Assembly: GCF_905171775.1 (NCBI RefSeq)
Contig: NC_053494.1
Coordinates: 123,594,028-123,658,027 of the forward strand
Direction of reading: 5' to 3'
From: Rana temporaria
Taxonomy: Eukaryota; Chordata; Amphibia; Anura; Ranidae
Length of the DNA: 64,000 nucleotides
Position 1 is the stretch's first letter, and each line of letters opens with the position of its first letter. The translations under genes and the position numbers were made by a program. The notes under the pieces are model-generated. The model saw nothing but the letters and a program-made list of their open reading frames with translations. It was not told the DNA's origin and did not search any database. Shown here piece by piece: positions 12,501 through 27,500 of the stretch.

Positions 12501-15500
12501 TATACAAATCTTTGAAACACAATTACTTTTTAACATTTTTATACAGCATGCAGCAAAGTAGTGGCATTTGAACGTCATAAGACAAAGATCCTGATCCTGA
12601 AGATTTTAAGTTTTATACTAAATGTTTCTGCTAAAGTGGCCGATGATGACATGTATAAAGATGCGGATTCACCAGTATATTTTAAGTGCCGAGCAGAGAT
12701 AATAGTTTGAAGTATATATGAGATCAACACATTATTCTACTTCTCAAATCAGAAGATTATCTTTTCAGAGAAGATTATTTTTGTTTTATTCTAAACCCGC
12801 ATATCTATTATTTCTTGGATGTAAAGAAATAATATTATCGGATATTGCCACATTGCGGATGTTGCCCGGTCTATAGCAAGTTATCATTTTGTTCTACCCT
12901 AATGTGCTTGGATCTACAATGCAGTGGACTTCAAACACTTTTCTAATGGATGGTAACTATACAATATTTTTTGGAAAGAGATGTTGGTAGAAAAATAGCT
13001 ATATAGGAAATCTGAGAGATGAAGAAATCCATCAAACCTGTCATGTTTTCCATGCATTATTACAATGATTACCGGTACATATATAGAGGACATTGAGCTA
13101 AGGCCTTGTACACACGAGAGGATACCCGCTGAAAACAGTTCGCCGGACCGTTTCCAGTGGATAAATCCTCTGGCGGATTTTGATCTGATGGCTGTACACA
13201 CCATCAGATCAAAATCCCCGCAGAATACATCCGCGGTGACGTGGCCGCGCCATCGCCGCGACGATGACGCAGCGACGGCGCGACCCTGGAAGGTAAATAC
13301 TTCCACGCATGCGTCGAATCATTACGACGCATGTGAGGGATGGGATCGGACGGACTTATCCGGTGAGTCTGTACAGACGACCGGATAAGTCCGGCGGACT
13401 GGATTCCAGCGGATAGATTTCTTAGCATGCTAAGAAATTTTTATCCGCTGAAAATCCGTCGGCTGGATTTTTATCCGCTGGAAAATGTCCGCTCGTGCCT
13501 ACACCCGACCGGATCTATCTGCTGGAACTGATCCGCGGATCAATCCCAGCGGATAGATCCGGTCGTGTGTACGGGGCCTAAGAGTGTGGATTCCACTGCA
13601 GATAAAATAATACAAATATATGTTGGTATGTTTACATTTTCTTATAGTTTGGACAGCATTTTAAGCTTTTCCTGTGTCCCAACCCTCAGCTCACTAACTT
13701 CCACAGTAAAGGCAGAGGCGTTCAAAGTTTAAAGTGGAACTGCATAAGAGGGAAGGGTTAAAATCTCTATCATATTTTTATTGTTGTCTTTGTCATGTTG
13801 TGGACATTTTCCTACCATTCTAACTGGCCTGACAACACAGGAAATTAGGAGAATCTTCACAATGGGGACACACACAATAAAAACCTGAAAGGCCCCGTAC
13901 ACACGACCGAGTTTCTCGGCAGAATTCAGGCAGAAACTCGATCGGAGCTGAATTCTGCCGAGAAACCCGGGCGGGTGTACACTTTTGGCCGAGGAAGCCG
14001 ACGAGGATCTCGGCGAGGAAATAGAGAACATGTTCTCTATTTCCTCGTTGTTCAATGGGAAATTTCGGCTCGCCGAGATCCTCGGCAGCTTCACAAGGAA
14101 CTCGACGAGCAAAACGATGTGTTTTGCCTGTCGAGTTCCTCGGACATGTGTACGAGGCCTTTGACGTTCTAAGCCAGGTGTAGGCAACCTCGGCCCTCTA
14201 GTTGTGGTGAAACTACAAATCACCATCTAGGAGTCATGCCTGTGATTTTCAGGGTCTTGCAATGTCTCATGGGACTTGTAGTTTCAAAACAGTTGGAGGG
14301 CCGAGGTTGCCTACCCCGGTTCTAAGCCTTTCTCATTCTACTAAAATAAATATTTTTATTGCTGTCTGTACCCTGTAACAGAGATTCTAAGCCAAAGTTT
14401 CACAATAAATCCTTTTCTGAAATCAGATTTTCTGAAATGGTTAGTGGTATGTTGCGATTAACACTGATGGAACTGAACTGGCATCTGTAGCAACACCTGC
14501 CCTAAGAAACAATTGTTAACTTTTAAAATCTATATTTAAGATTTAATATCTCAAAGATATGTTGTGGGTTAAATGAGAGTTCTTTTGACCAGAAGTGAAA
14601 GAGTTAACATAATAACATTTATTATGTGTTGTTAAAAAGACTAATACACAGAAAATATCTATAGTCTTAAACAAAAAGGAAATAGTAGGTTAAAATACAA
14701 TTATTTACATGGAGGAATACAGAGTATATTCCTTTAAAACATTAATGTACACACATATCCAGTTACATGTAAGACAGACCTTTTTCCATAAATACCCTTT
14801 AGTACCATCCTAAAGGCTGGCACTCCATCAAGAGAGCTCCCTCTCCCATCTCCTCTGACTCTATTCCTCCATGCTGATGTCCCATTGGTTGGCCTTGCTG
14901 AGCTCATGATTGGAGGGCTTACTACCTAAATCAGCCCCCTTTCATGCAAATCCTGGTGACTTTTCTGGGCAGAAGATTTAATTGGATTTTCCCAGATTGG
15001 CCTCCCTTCATTGCATATCCCAGCATGGGATCCTTTCAAGGGAGTAGGTGTAACAATGGAATGGTCTCTCCATGGTTTGTATATACAAGTCTCGGCCCCC
15101 ATAGTCGGCTCTTTAACAAAGGGCTTCTGTAAAGCCCTTTTGCACACCTTTCATAGATGCAAGCTAAATTAAATATATTCATAATTACAATGGTTTATAG
15201 CTATTTAATGGAGATTTCACATAAACCCATAAGGCCTCGTACACACGAGGGGACATGTCCGATGAAAACGGTCCGTTTTCATCGGACATGTCCGCTCGGA
15301 GATTTCGGTCTGATGGTTGTACACACCATCAAACCGAAATCCGCACGGACAGGATACACGGTGACGTGGCCACACCGTCGCGGCGACGATGAAGCGGCAA
15401 TGTGCGCAACCCTGGAAGGTCACTGCTTCCACGCATGCGTCGAATCACTTCGACGCATGCGAGGGCTTTCGGCCGAGCGGACATGTTCGGTAAGTCGTAC

Positions 15501-18500
15501 AGACGACCGAACATGTCTGACGGACAGGCTTCCAGCGGACATGTTTCTTAGCATGCTAAGAAACATTCGTCCGCTGGAAACCTGTCCAATCCGCCGGAAA
15601 ATTGTCCGGTCGGCCGTACACACGACCGAAAATGTCTGCTGAAACTGGTCCGCGGACCAGTTTCAGCAGACATGTTCGGTCGTGTGTACGAGGCCTTAGA
15701 CAACACAACCTAGCACAGCACAGAAGTTCAGTCTTGCTGCTGGAACACAGCGCTGTATACTATATAGAGCTAATGCTACATACAGTTTATATAGCGCACA
15801 CAGCTGCTGCAAGTGTTAGCAAAGGAAATTGTTTGGACCAGCTTGGTCCAAACAAACTACAGTATTTAATACCTGGAGTTAGGCTTTAAACAGAGAGAAC
15901 TTGGTATACACCACAATGTGGCCTGCATTTTACGAATGGGCTGCAAAAAGCAGGCCACAGTATGGAGTAACCCTGTGGAGTATAATGAAGAGTGGATATT
16001 TATATCCATTATTTGTTATAAATGAACCCCTGGAATGTTGGAATGTGTTTGATAAGATAAGAGGTCTAAGCTGTGCCTGTGAAGTCACACATAGCTCTGT
16101 ACTTCCAGTTCCACTGTTATTTTTAGCTATAGTAGGAATAGACAGTGAATGTGAACTTGCTCAAGCATAAAATTTATGAATACAAGTGTCTGTAATATTC
16201 ACTTGAAAAGCTGCCTAATTAAAAAGTCAACTGCCTGTGCAACTAATACATCAAAAACAATACAATTACACTTCTCTAGATTAATGCATATCCCTTCTTA
16301 GGTATTAAATTATTGTGTTGAATGCTACACATTAGATTTGACCTGTGGCTTTTCCCTTTCCTGTGGCATGGTGAAGGGCTTGATTTTAAAGATACATTTC
16401 ACTTCTCTCTTTAGAAAACTCTTGCAAACCATGCAGAGTGCCTTTTGTACAGCAGAGGGAAACAGAGAGAACAAAATTTTACTGTGGTCTTAATGACAAA
16501 GTGCTTTCCTGTCAATCAGACCTAACCTTAAAGTGATACTAAACACACAGGGCCAGATTCAGATACAAGATACGACCGCGTATCTCCTGATACACCGTTG
16601 TATCTCTGAGTGCGGTCGGTCGTATCTATGCGCCTGATTCAGAGAATCAGTTCCGCATAGATATCCCTAAGATCCGACTGGTGTAAGTATCTTAGGCTGC
16701 ATAATCACGCTGGCCGCTAGGTGGCGCTTCCGTATAGTTACGCGAGGAATATGCAAATGAGCTAGATACGGCAATTCAGAAACGTACGTCCCGCCGGTGC
16801 ATTTTTTTTACGCTGTTTACGTTCAGCTTTTTTCGGCGTGTAGTTACCCCTGCTATATGAGGCGTAGCTAATGTTAAGTATGGCCGTCGTTCCCGCGCCG
16901 AGTTTTGAAATTTTTACGTTGTTTGCGTAAGTCGTTCGCGATTACGGCTGTACGTCATTTACGTTCACGTCTAATCCAATACGTCCTTGCGAGGTAATTT
17001 GGAGCAATGCACACTGGGATATTTTACGGACGGCGCATTCGCCGTTAAAAAAAACGTGAAAAACGCGGGGTCAAGTAAAATTTAAATAAAACACACCCCC
17101 AACATCCCCATTTGAATTAGGCGGGCTTATGCTGCCACACATACGTTACGCCGCCGTAACTAAGGGCGCAAGTTCTTTCTGAATACAGAATTTGCGCCCA
17201 AAGTTACAGCGGCGTAACGTATCGGAGATACGTTACGCCGGAAGATAGATGCGCTCATCTTTCTGAATCCGGCCCAGTGTGTTTATTTTATTTTATCCCT
17301 TCTCTTTCTGTATGTGGATACCGGCACTGTAATTATTTAATATTTACAGAGTAAAAATAAATAAATAATATCAATAAACTGTTTTAAATTGGCATACAAA
17401 TATATATTATTTTTTGGAAAAAAACATGGTGTGGGTGGATTTCTGGCAGTCACAGGCTGTGTCTCAGAATAAAAGGGAGGTGAAGACACCATTAATCTAC
17501 AGTTGTGTTCAAAATTATTCAACCCCCCAATGCTGTAAAGGGAATTTAGTGTACATTTGTAATTGTATTCAGAATGAAATCCTACAAGGACTTCTTAAAG
17601 AACCATATGCAACTAAAATGACATCAATTGGTTTTGTAATACAGGTTTTGTAATACAGTAGTAAATGTTTATTTTGTGAATTCTTCATTTACACAATTAT
17701 TCAACCCCTTGAAGACTACCACTCTGAAGAACAGAGGTTCATTGAAGTGTTTTCAATCAGGTATTGAAAACACCTGTGGATGTCAGGGAGCAGCAATAAA
17801 GCCTAATAAGCACCAATCAGGCAGCTTTTAAATGACTGTGTGATAGAAGCTCCTTCTAGACATTTACTGGTGTGGTTACAAACATGGTGAAGTCAAGAGC
17901 ATGGTCCGGGAAGACAAGAGAAGAGGTGATTACTCTTCACAGGAAGGGCAATGGCTATAAGAAGATTGCAAAGATGTTAAACATACCAAGAGACACCATA
18001 GGAAGCATCATTCGCAAATTCAAGCCAAAGGGCACTGTTGAAACGCTACCTGGTCGTGGCAGAAAGAAGATGCTGACTTTGACTGCTGAGCGCTACATGA
18101 AGCGTAGAGTGGAGAAAAGTCCCCTTGTGACTGCTGAGGAACTGACAAAAGATTTGTCAGATGTGGGTACTGAAGTTTCTGCTCAGACAATACGGCGCAC
18201 ACTGCGTAATGAAGGCCTCCATGCCAGAACTCCCAGGCGCACCCCCTTGCTGTCTCCAAAGAATAAGAAGATTCGACTGCAGTATGCCGAAAGTCATGTG
18301 GACAAACCACACAAGTTTTGGGATTGTGTTCTCTGGACTGATGAAACAAAATTAGAAGTGTTTGGGCCCATGGATCAACGCTGTGTTTGGAGGAGGAAGA
18401 ACAAGGCCTATGATGAAAAGAACACCTTGCCTACTTTGAAGCATGGCGGGGGGTCAATCATGCTTTGGGGCTGTTTTGCTTCTGCAGGTACAGGGAAGCT

Positions 18501-21500
18501 TCAGCATGTGCAAGGTACCATGAATTCTCTTCAGTACCAGGAGATAGTGGATGACAATGTGATGCAGTCCGTCACAAACCTGAGGCTTGGGAGACGTTGG
18601 ACCTTTCAACAGGACAATGACCCCAAGCATACCTCCAAGTCCACTAGAGCATGGTTGCAGATTAAAGGCTGGAACATTTTGGAGTGGCCATCACAGTCAC
18701 CAGACTTAAATCCGATTGAGAACCTCTGGTGGGACTTAAAGAAAGCAGTTGCAGTGCGCAACCCTAACAATGTGACTGAACTGGAGGCTTTTGCCCATGA
18801 CGAATGGGCGAAGATACCCGTAGATCGCTGCAAGACACTTGTGTCAAGCTATGCTTCACGTTTAAAAGCTGTTCTAACTGTAAAAGGATGTTGTACTAAG
18901 TACTAAGATTGAATGTCACTTGGGGGTTGGATAAAACTGATAATGATGTTCGCACAGAAAAGACATTTGTGGTTATTTCATTATAAATGTTATGTTATAT
19001 TTGTCTGACCTACACGTGCCTCTTTGATTTAATTGTAAGCAGGATGACAGGATGATCAAAATCAATGTCAAACTTGGCAAAACAATCAATTTCAGTGGGG
19101 GTTGAATAATTTTGAATACAACTGTATATGTAATATCTCACCCCCATTGTGTTTAGCTGGTTAGTGTGCATAGAGGAGGAGGGAGGGAGCAGGCTGTAAT
19201 TTACCACTGTGTATACACCCACATGTGTGATTCTCTGTCCACAGAGCTTGCTGCTCAGATGTGAGAGGGGGGAAACGCTCAGCATAGAAAATCACTGAAA
19301 ACTGAGTATGTGCAGAGTTGCCACCAAAGCTGCAAAATATATAGCAGAATTGGGGATATGAACAGAAGGTGGAGATAGAAAGCAGCAGGATAAACCAGTT
19401 TTTTGTAGAAAATGAATGTCATAGTGACTGAGTGAGTGTGAACAGCAGAGAATACAGCATGTTATACACCATTTATTGGTGGCTTTTTAAGAAGTGGGGT
19501 TAGTGACACTGTTTTCTTGAGCCTCCTACCTATTCTTCCTCTGTGAGGACTGATCTCATGTACGGGATGCCAAAAATGCTGATATCTTGATAGCAAATAT
19601 CCAAATTTTGAAAAGCATATGAAACTCATAATCCTTAACATTACCTTTCTGTATAAAGATATTTTTTTTAGCTGGAAAAACAGCCTGCACCATTTTAGAC
19701 AAAAAAAGATGGAATTGAAATAATAAATATTTGCAATAATGCTGACAGGTGTATGATTCTGAAAATATCTGTGATTTCCAGAGACACTATAAATATATTC
19801 ATGTTTTTTTTTTTGTTTTTTTTAAGTGGTAATGGACAAGTCCAAGAGCAGTTGGGAAGCAGTTTACCCCCAGGGTATTATAGACAAGGATACTGCAGCT
19901 GCTGCCAAGTACATTACATTAACCTAGAAAAGGTAAGAACATTTAACATATTAAAATAACATAAAGATATCTGTAACCTGGATTATAGTAAATGGTATTT
20001 GACAGTGTGCTCTGTTTTATGGTGATTGAGATACATTCTACAGTGTGTTGTCACACTAAGATTTTTGTACCTCTCTAAGGAGATTTTGGATACATGTAAG
20101 TACAGTATTTTTATTTTATTTTTTATATTTACAAATGGCTTGTGTTTTGTGTCCAAGGGCCATGGCCTGGCATTTAAGCGTACCTTACATTTGCCATGAA
20201 AGGTATGCTTTAAAGTGGTTGTAAAGGCTTAAGGGTTTTTACCTTCATGCAGTACATGAAGGTAACCCCCCCCCCCATACTTCCCCCCATCTCTTCCCCC
20301 AATACTATCCCCTCAATACTTGCCCATCTGGAGTGGCTCTCCTGGGTCTGTATCTCCTTATTGACTGAGACAGCAGTGGGAGCCATTGGCTCCCGCTACT
20401 GTCAATCACAACCAGTGAGCCAATGAAGAGAGACTGAGGATGGGGCCGAGCCAAGCTCCATGTGTAAATGGACACACAGAGCAGTGTCTTGGGAGCGAGC
20501 CTGCTTGCTATGGGGGCAGGAGGGAAGGGCCAGTAGGGGACATGAGAAGAGGAGGATGTGGGCTTCTCTATGAAAAACCACTGCACAGAAAAGGTAAGTA
20601 TGTGTTTGTTTTTTTGTTTTTGTTTTTTTATCTGCCTTTAATATCACTAATAAAGCATGATTTACCACTTAAATTCTGTCACCAAACAGAATACCAATCT
20701 CAGGGGACTTTATTGGAAGTAGCCAAGAAGTTGCATCTGTTTAGCCTTATCTTCAGTCTTGTACAGTTCTGTAGGCTCCTCTCTGGTTTCACTTTACACT
20801 ATGAACTTCTCATCATGCCTTAGAAGCTGCAAGAAGTCCCCGCCCCCGCCAGGAGAATACATTGATTATTGCTAGTGGCTATAACAGCGGCTAGTGATAA
20901 TCACATGTAAAATCCAGCAGGCTGGTTGTACTTAAAGGAGTTGTAAATGAAAAAAAATGTCACCTTAATGCAATCTATGCATTAAGGTGAAAAAACATCT
21001 GATGTTGCCGGTCCCCTCCGAGCCCCCGTTTTACTTACCTGACCCGTCAAAAGTCTTGCGCAGTCCCGAGATCCTCTTCGCCGCTCAGCCTGGCCGCTGA
21101 TTGGCTAGAGCAGATGGATTGAGAGCAGCGCAGCCATTGGCTGGCACTGCTGTCAATCACATCCAGTGACGTGGCGCGCCGAGGGGCGGGGCCGGGTGAT
21201 ACAGTGAGCGACTATGGTCGCTCGCTGTATCACGGGAGCGCGCCCGCAATTACTCACCACCATACGAGCTCTCGCATGACTGTGGTCAGTAATTGCGGGG
21301 AGGATAAGAGACAGCCGCCGAGTCCAGAAGACGTGGATCGGGGCCACTCTGTGCAAAACAGACTGCACAGTGGAGGTAAGTATAAGGGCCCTTTCACACT
21401 GGTGCGTTTTTTCCACGCATTTGCCGCGTTTTCGCGGTAAAAATATCGCTATTAAAACTCCCAAAAAACTGAACGTTAAAATCGCGGTAAAACACAGCGA

Positions 21501-24500
21501 TTTTACAGCGTTTTTACCGCGATTTTACAGCGTTTTTACCGCGTTTTTAATTAATTTCAATGGAGAGGGCCATGGGGAGCGTTTTAATAGCGCTATTTTT
21601 ACCGCGAAAACGCGGCAAAAACGCACCAGTGTGAAAGGGCCCTAACGTGTTTGTTATTTTAAAGGAAAACATTTTTTCCCTTTACAACCACTCTAAGTTG
21701 ATCGATCAATTTGGCTACATTCAGCCTACTCATACGTGGTTTGAATGGATGGCAGTTCATACTAAACTAGCTGTGATTCAAACAAAGCTTAACTCCTTCA
21801 TGCTGACCGTACGCAAATTTGTGATCATGGCCTGAAGGGGTTAAACCGGGGTAATGCCTGCAGCTGCAGGCATCACCCCGGTACTGTTTTTTAGTGAAAA
21901 CAACCGAGATGGCTCAAAGCCACTCCTCTGTTATCCTGAAGGAGCGTCAGGGAACATCCCCCCGCCACCTTCCGCCGCTCTTCCCGACCCTCTCGTCCCA
22001 CCGGAAGACATGAGCCACCACCAGGGCCGGATTAACAATGGGGCTGATGGAGCTGCAGCTCCAGGCCCCTTTCTCAAGATAGGCCCATTTGCCCAAAAAA
22101 AAAAAAAAAAAAAAAATTTTTTTTTTTTTTTAAGAATTTTTTTTTCTAAGATCGAATTTGGGGGGTTGTAGCTCGATGACCAGAGGTCACAGAAAACCCC
22201 ACATTTGGGGGTAGGCATGGGAAGAGCTACCCCACAATTGGTTAAAATATGGGACGGCTATCATTTCTGGTTCCGGAGATACGGGCCTGCTTGCACAGCC
22301 TGTCAGAAGCTACATTCAGAGCGGCCAATATAAATACAAGCTGACACACTACAGCAGACTGATAGGATCACAGGGCTTATAATAATTATTTGTATATTAC
22401 TCATGGTAATTAACCCCTTGCCACCCAGGCCAATTCTGACACTTCTCTACTACATGTAAAAATCATCATTTGTTTTTTTGCTAGAAAATTACTCTATGGT
22501 GGTCTTTGCACTTTTTATGTTGCACGGTGTAGAGCTGCACGATTCTGGCTAAAATGAGAATTGCAATTTTTTTGCTTAGAAGATAGATCACAATTCTCTC
22601 ATGATTGTTGCGGCGTAACATCATCTTTCACATAAAAAAAAAAAAAAATGGGCTAACTTCACTGTTTTGTTTTTATGGTTTTTATTATTCATTGAAGTGG
22701 GAAAATGCAGTGTGACATAAAATATTGCAGCAATTGCCATTGTATTCCCTAGAGTCTCTGCTAAAATATATATAATGTTTGGCGGTTCCAAGTAATTTTC
22801 TAGCAAATAATATTGCTTTCTAACTTAAGAAACAAGTGTTGGACTTTAAGTGGTTAAATTTAGTTACAATGTTAGTTAGTTACAATGTTTCATTTTGTTT
22901 ACAAACTTCGCAGACTGCCCAGATTTGTTCTTTACACACAGAAGTGTATCCCTTTCATCTAAGAAGGAAGTGTCAGTTACAATGTTTCCTGTTAAAAACT
23001 TGGCAGACTGCCCAGATATTTTCTTTTGACAGCTGAAAGTCTCTCCACTTGTCATATGAAAGAATCAGCAAACTCTGCATTGAAGATCGTCAGGGGGGTT
23101 GAATCGAGATCACGATTTTTTTAACGATTAATTGTGCAGCTCTAGCACGGTATTTGCGCAGCAATTTTTCAAACATGTTTTTTTGGAAAAAAATGTTTCA
23201 TTCATTAAAAAAACAGTTAGTTAGTTAAGTTAGCACAATTTTTTTTGGTATCCTAAGCGATGCTTTACATTTTTTTAGGTTACATGTTTAGAGTTACAGA
23301 GGAGGTCTAGTACTAGAATTATTGTTCTCGCTCTAACGATCGTGGCGTATGTAACCTGTGTGTATCTGCCTCTGATACTACCAGTGCCTACCCAGCCACT
23401 GACTAGTATCTCTCCCCAGCCTGTCCCCACACACCCTCTCACCTGCTGACCTGTGGATGGGGGAATCACTCCTGCAGTGTTATATTGTTCTGCCAGTGCG
23501 TACAATGATCAGTGTTGCTAACTTTAGCTGGCAGCACTGATTGTTTTAAGAAAAAAAAACAGGCTGGTTGTACTCAAGTTGATTAATAGATTGACTTGTG
23601 TAAAACCAGCTAGCCCATACATAGATTGACTATGGCTGGTCTCTGCATAATTGGCGTAATTTCAATCCATGTATGACCCGCTTAACCACTACTCAGTCCC
23701 TAAATATCCTTCCACTCCTGTACATAGTGCTCACTGTCATACTCTCCACACTCCTCTCCTGTACATAGTGCCCACTGTCATACTCTCCACACTTCTCTCC
23801 TATACATAGTACCCACTGTCATACCCTACACACTCCTCTCCTGTACATAGTGCCCACTGTCATACCCTCCACACTCCTCTCCTATACATAGCGCCCACTG
23901 TCATACCCTTCACACTCTTCTCCTGTACATAGTGCCTGCTGTCATACACTTCTCTCCTGTATATAGTGCCCACTGTCGCACTCTCCACACTCCTCTCCTG
24001 TACATACTGCTCACTGTCATACCCTCCACACTCCTCTCCTATACATAGTGCCCACTGTCATAGCCTCCACACTCCTCTCCTATACATAGCGTTCACCGTC
24101 ATACCCTTCACACTCCTCTCCTATACATAGTGCCCACTGTCATACCCTTCACACTCCTCTCCTATACATAGTGTTCACTGTCATACCCTCCACACTCCTC
24201 TCCTATACATAGAGCCCACTATCATACCGTCTACATTCCTCTCCTGTACATACTGCCCACTGTCATACCCTCCACACTCCTCTCCTGTACATACTGCCCC
24301 ATCATACCCTCCACACTTCTCTCTGGTACGTACTACCCTCTGTCATACCCCCTCACTCTTCCTGTACATCCTGCCCATTGTCATACCCTTCACACTCCTC
24401 TCCTGTACATAGTGCTTTTTTCCGTACCCTTTGTACTCCTCTCCTGTACATAGTGCCCACTGTTAGACCCTCCACATTCCTCTCCCTCACCTGCACATAC

Positions 24501-27500
24501 TTCCCACTTATATACCGTCCATACTCCTCCCCTATGTCGCTTAACCACAAAAACAGTTCTTTAAAATTATACTGAATATCCTCAATGTTACCAGCTCTAG
24601 AATGGACACACTTTTGTTAGTTCAACTAAAGGAAATATCAGTTCTCATATTTGTTCTGCCCCATTATTAGTACTCATTTAATTTTGTGATTACTACTATG
24701 ATGTATAGAGGAACATCGGGGATCTCAGCTACTCTAAATATAGCACTTATATAAAAAAGTGGCCCTGAAAATATTTTTTAAATGTTGGCAACTGTGCACT
24801 TAGGCACTGCCCAAGGGCCACCGTCCACCGGCTCCTGGGATCCTGTGATAATAAAGCGGTAGTAAACTTTCCTGACATTACTACTTTTTAGAGGCCCTGG
24901 GGTAGGTTATGCCACAACGTACAAGTATGCACAGCATATTAGCACATTAGTGTACACTTACATTTTCAGACTGAGCCCTCCAGTGCTGCAATGAATCAGG
25001 CGGGGCCTGGACACTTCCACCTTCACCCGGTCTTCCTTCTGGGTTCTGTGCCTTTGGTCACTTGCCTTGGCTTGGCTGCATTCACGTCATTCCCACGCAT
25101 TTATTTATTATTTATTACACCCCATTCTAACCTCCGCGACAAAACGCCCGACGCCGGCCGCTCGTGCCGCTGGAGGGGAGAATTCCCATTGCTGTCTATG
25201 AGATGGTTCACATCTCATAGACGCCGTACACCTGCGGCATGAAAAAAAGTCCCGGACCCTTTTTTTCAGGCGGCATTGGCGTTCGGCCATACAAAGCAAT
25301 AGGAAGGATTTGTAAAAAAAAAGTTACACTATTCGCGGCAAAATACGCCGCGTACGCGGCGTTACTTGTCGCAGAGGTGTGAATGCAGCCTAAAAGGCCC
25401 CACCAAAATCCTCAGCACCAGGCCCATGATGTTCTTAATCTGGCCCTGGCCACCACTGCCACCTAGGCTAAGAACAAAACAAAGCCGACAATGTAAAAAT
25501 AAATAAAAAAAATAAGAAAACAAATGTTTCAAAGCGCCACCGTCCCAGCATGCTCGCGCAGCAAAGAAAACACATACGTAAGTCAAGCTCGCAAATCTAA
25601 ACAGTGTTCAAATCACACATGTGAGGTATCGACGCAATTGTTAAAGTGAGAACAATAATTCTAGCAAAAGACCTCCTCTGTAACTCTAACCTCAATTTTT
25701 TAAAGCGTCGTCTATGGAGATTTTTAAGTACCGTAGTTTGTGGCCATTCTACGAGTGTGCACAAATACCATGTGATATAAAATATTGCAATGATCGCCAT
25801 TTTATTCTCTAGGGTCTCTGCTAAATATATATATATATATTGTTTGGGGGTTCTATGTCATTTTCTAGCAAAAAATACGGATTTGAACTTGTAAGTAACA
25901 AATGTCAGAAATAGGCTTAGGCATGAAAGGGTTAAGTTCTGGGTCCTGCTCAGATTCTGTGTGAGTAGCTTCCCCACCAGTGGCGGAACTACCGCCATAG
26001 CGACCCACGCGGGCGCTATGGGGCCCGCAGCTGAGTGAGGATCAGGGGGGCCCGGTGAGCCCCGAGTGCTGACGAGCAGGGACCCATCTGTAGCCGAGCG
26101 CGGCCAGCACCATGCGTTCACGTGGGATGGACCCCCGCGCGCGCTGAATCCCACCAGCAGCACTCCCCCCCGCTCCTGTGACTACAGTGGTGAGTGCCTC
26201 ATCCTGTTCCCCGCTGCAATGCCCTCTCTCCCGCCAGCAGCAAACCCCCTCGCCCCCTCCTTCAGCGGTAAGCAGCACTCCCGAGTGAGTCCCCCCCCTC
26301 TCTCCCTGTAATGTCCCGATCAGGACGCTCTCTCTCACCCAGCAGCACGCGGCTCTCCCCATCTTCCCCCACTCCAGGAGAGCTGATGACTAGTTTGACA
26401 GGTAAGCTACTGACAATTCCGTTCGGTCTCCCTCTCCCCTGTCAGTTCAGTGCTACTTGCAGGAGCCCAGCAGAAAGAGCATCTCACTGTCATCCCCATC
26501 CATCCCATGGTCCTCTCGTCCACCCCATGGTCCTCGCGTACACACCATGGTCCCCATGTCCATCCCACTGTCCCCCATCCATGCCACAGTCCCCCATCCA
26601 TCCCACGGTCCCCCCGTCCATCCCACGGTCCCCCCGTCCATCTCACTGTCCCCCCATCCATCTCACTGTCCCCCGTCCATCTCACTGTCCCCCCGTCCAT
26701 CTCACTGTCCCCCCGTCCATCTCACTGCCCCCCGTCCATCCCACGGTCCCCCCGTCCATCCCACGGTCCCCCCGTCCATCCCACGGTCCCCCCGTCCATC
26801 TCACTGTCCCCCCGTCCATCTCACTGTCCCCCCGTCCATCTCACTGTCCCCCCGTCCATCTCACTGTCCCCCCGTCCATCCCACGGTCCCCCCGTCCATC
26901 CCACGGTCCCCCCGTCCATCTCACTGTCCCCCCGTCCATCTCCCTGTCCCCCTTGTCCATCTCACTGCCCCCCGTCCATCCCACGGTCCCCCCGTCCATC
27001 CCACGGTCCCCCCGTCCATCTCACTGTCACCCCGTCCATCTCACGGTCCCCCCGTCCATCTCACTGTCCCCCCGTCCATCCCACGGTCCCCCCGTCCATC
27101 CCACGGTCCCCCCGTCCATCCCACGGTCACCCCGTCCATCTCACTGTCCCCCCGTCCATCTCACTGTCCCCCTGTCCATCTCACTGCCCCCCGTCCATCC
27201 CACGGTCCCCCTGTCCATCCCACGGTCCCCCCGTCCATCTCACTGTCCCCCCCTCCATCTCACTGTCCCCCCGTCCATCCCACGGTCCCCACGTCCATCC
27301 CACGGTCCCCCTGTCCATCCCACGGTCCCCCCGTCCATCTCACTGTCACCCCGTCCATCTCACGGTCCCCCCGTCCATCTCACTGTCCCCTCGTCCATCC
27401 CACGGTCCCCCCGTCCATCTCACTGTCACCCCGTCCATCTCACGGTCCCCCCGTCCATCTCACGGTCCCCTCGTCCATCTCACTGTCACCCCGTCCATCT

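Larger units (their letters stand above)
22022..25448. mobile_element. 3.4-kb hAT-type element with minisatellite cargo (1)
   Basis: Ends CAGGGCCGGATTAAC and CTTAATCTGGCCCTG are inverted. The 8-bp target duplication GCCACCAC is perfect (22014-22021, 25449-25456). No transposase frame. Contents in order: a poly-A/poly-T block (22094-22147), a nested hAT (22530-23144), a 41-bp minisatellite (23713-24537), and a nested palindrome with GGCTGCATTCACG/GTGTGAATGCAGCC ends (about 25074-25390). Non-autonomous, in the ZDBF2 intron between coding exons 3 and 4. Confidence 0.85.

Noticed and set aside
13065..13428. Arginine-rich frames on both strands
   Set aside because: Also within a palindromic GTACACACGA MITE.
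15157..15642. 161-codon + frame
   Set aside because: Covers a palindromic MITE; the opposite strand is equally open because the sequence is inverted-repetitive.
17872..18906. Treating the Tc1 transposase as a domesticated host gene
   Set aside because: It sits in a complete element with matched terminal repeats and TA duplications, so it is an ordinary mobile transposase.
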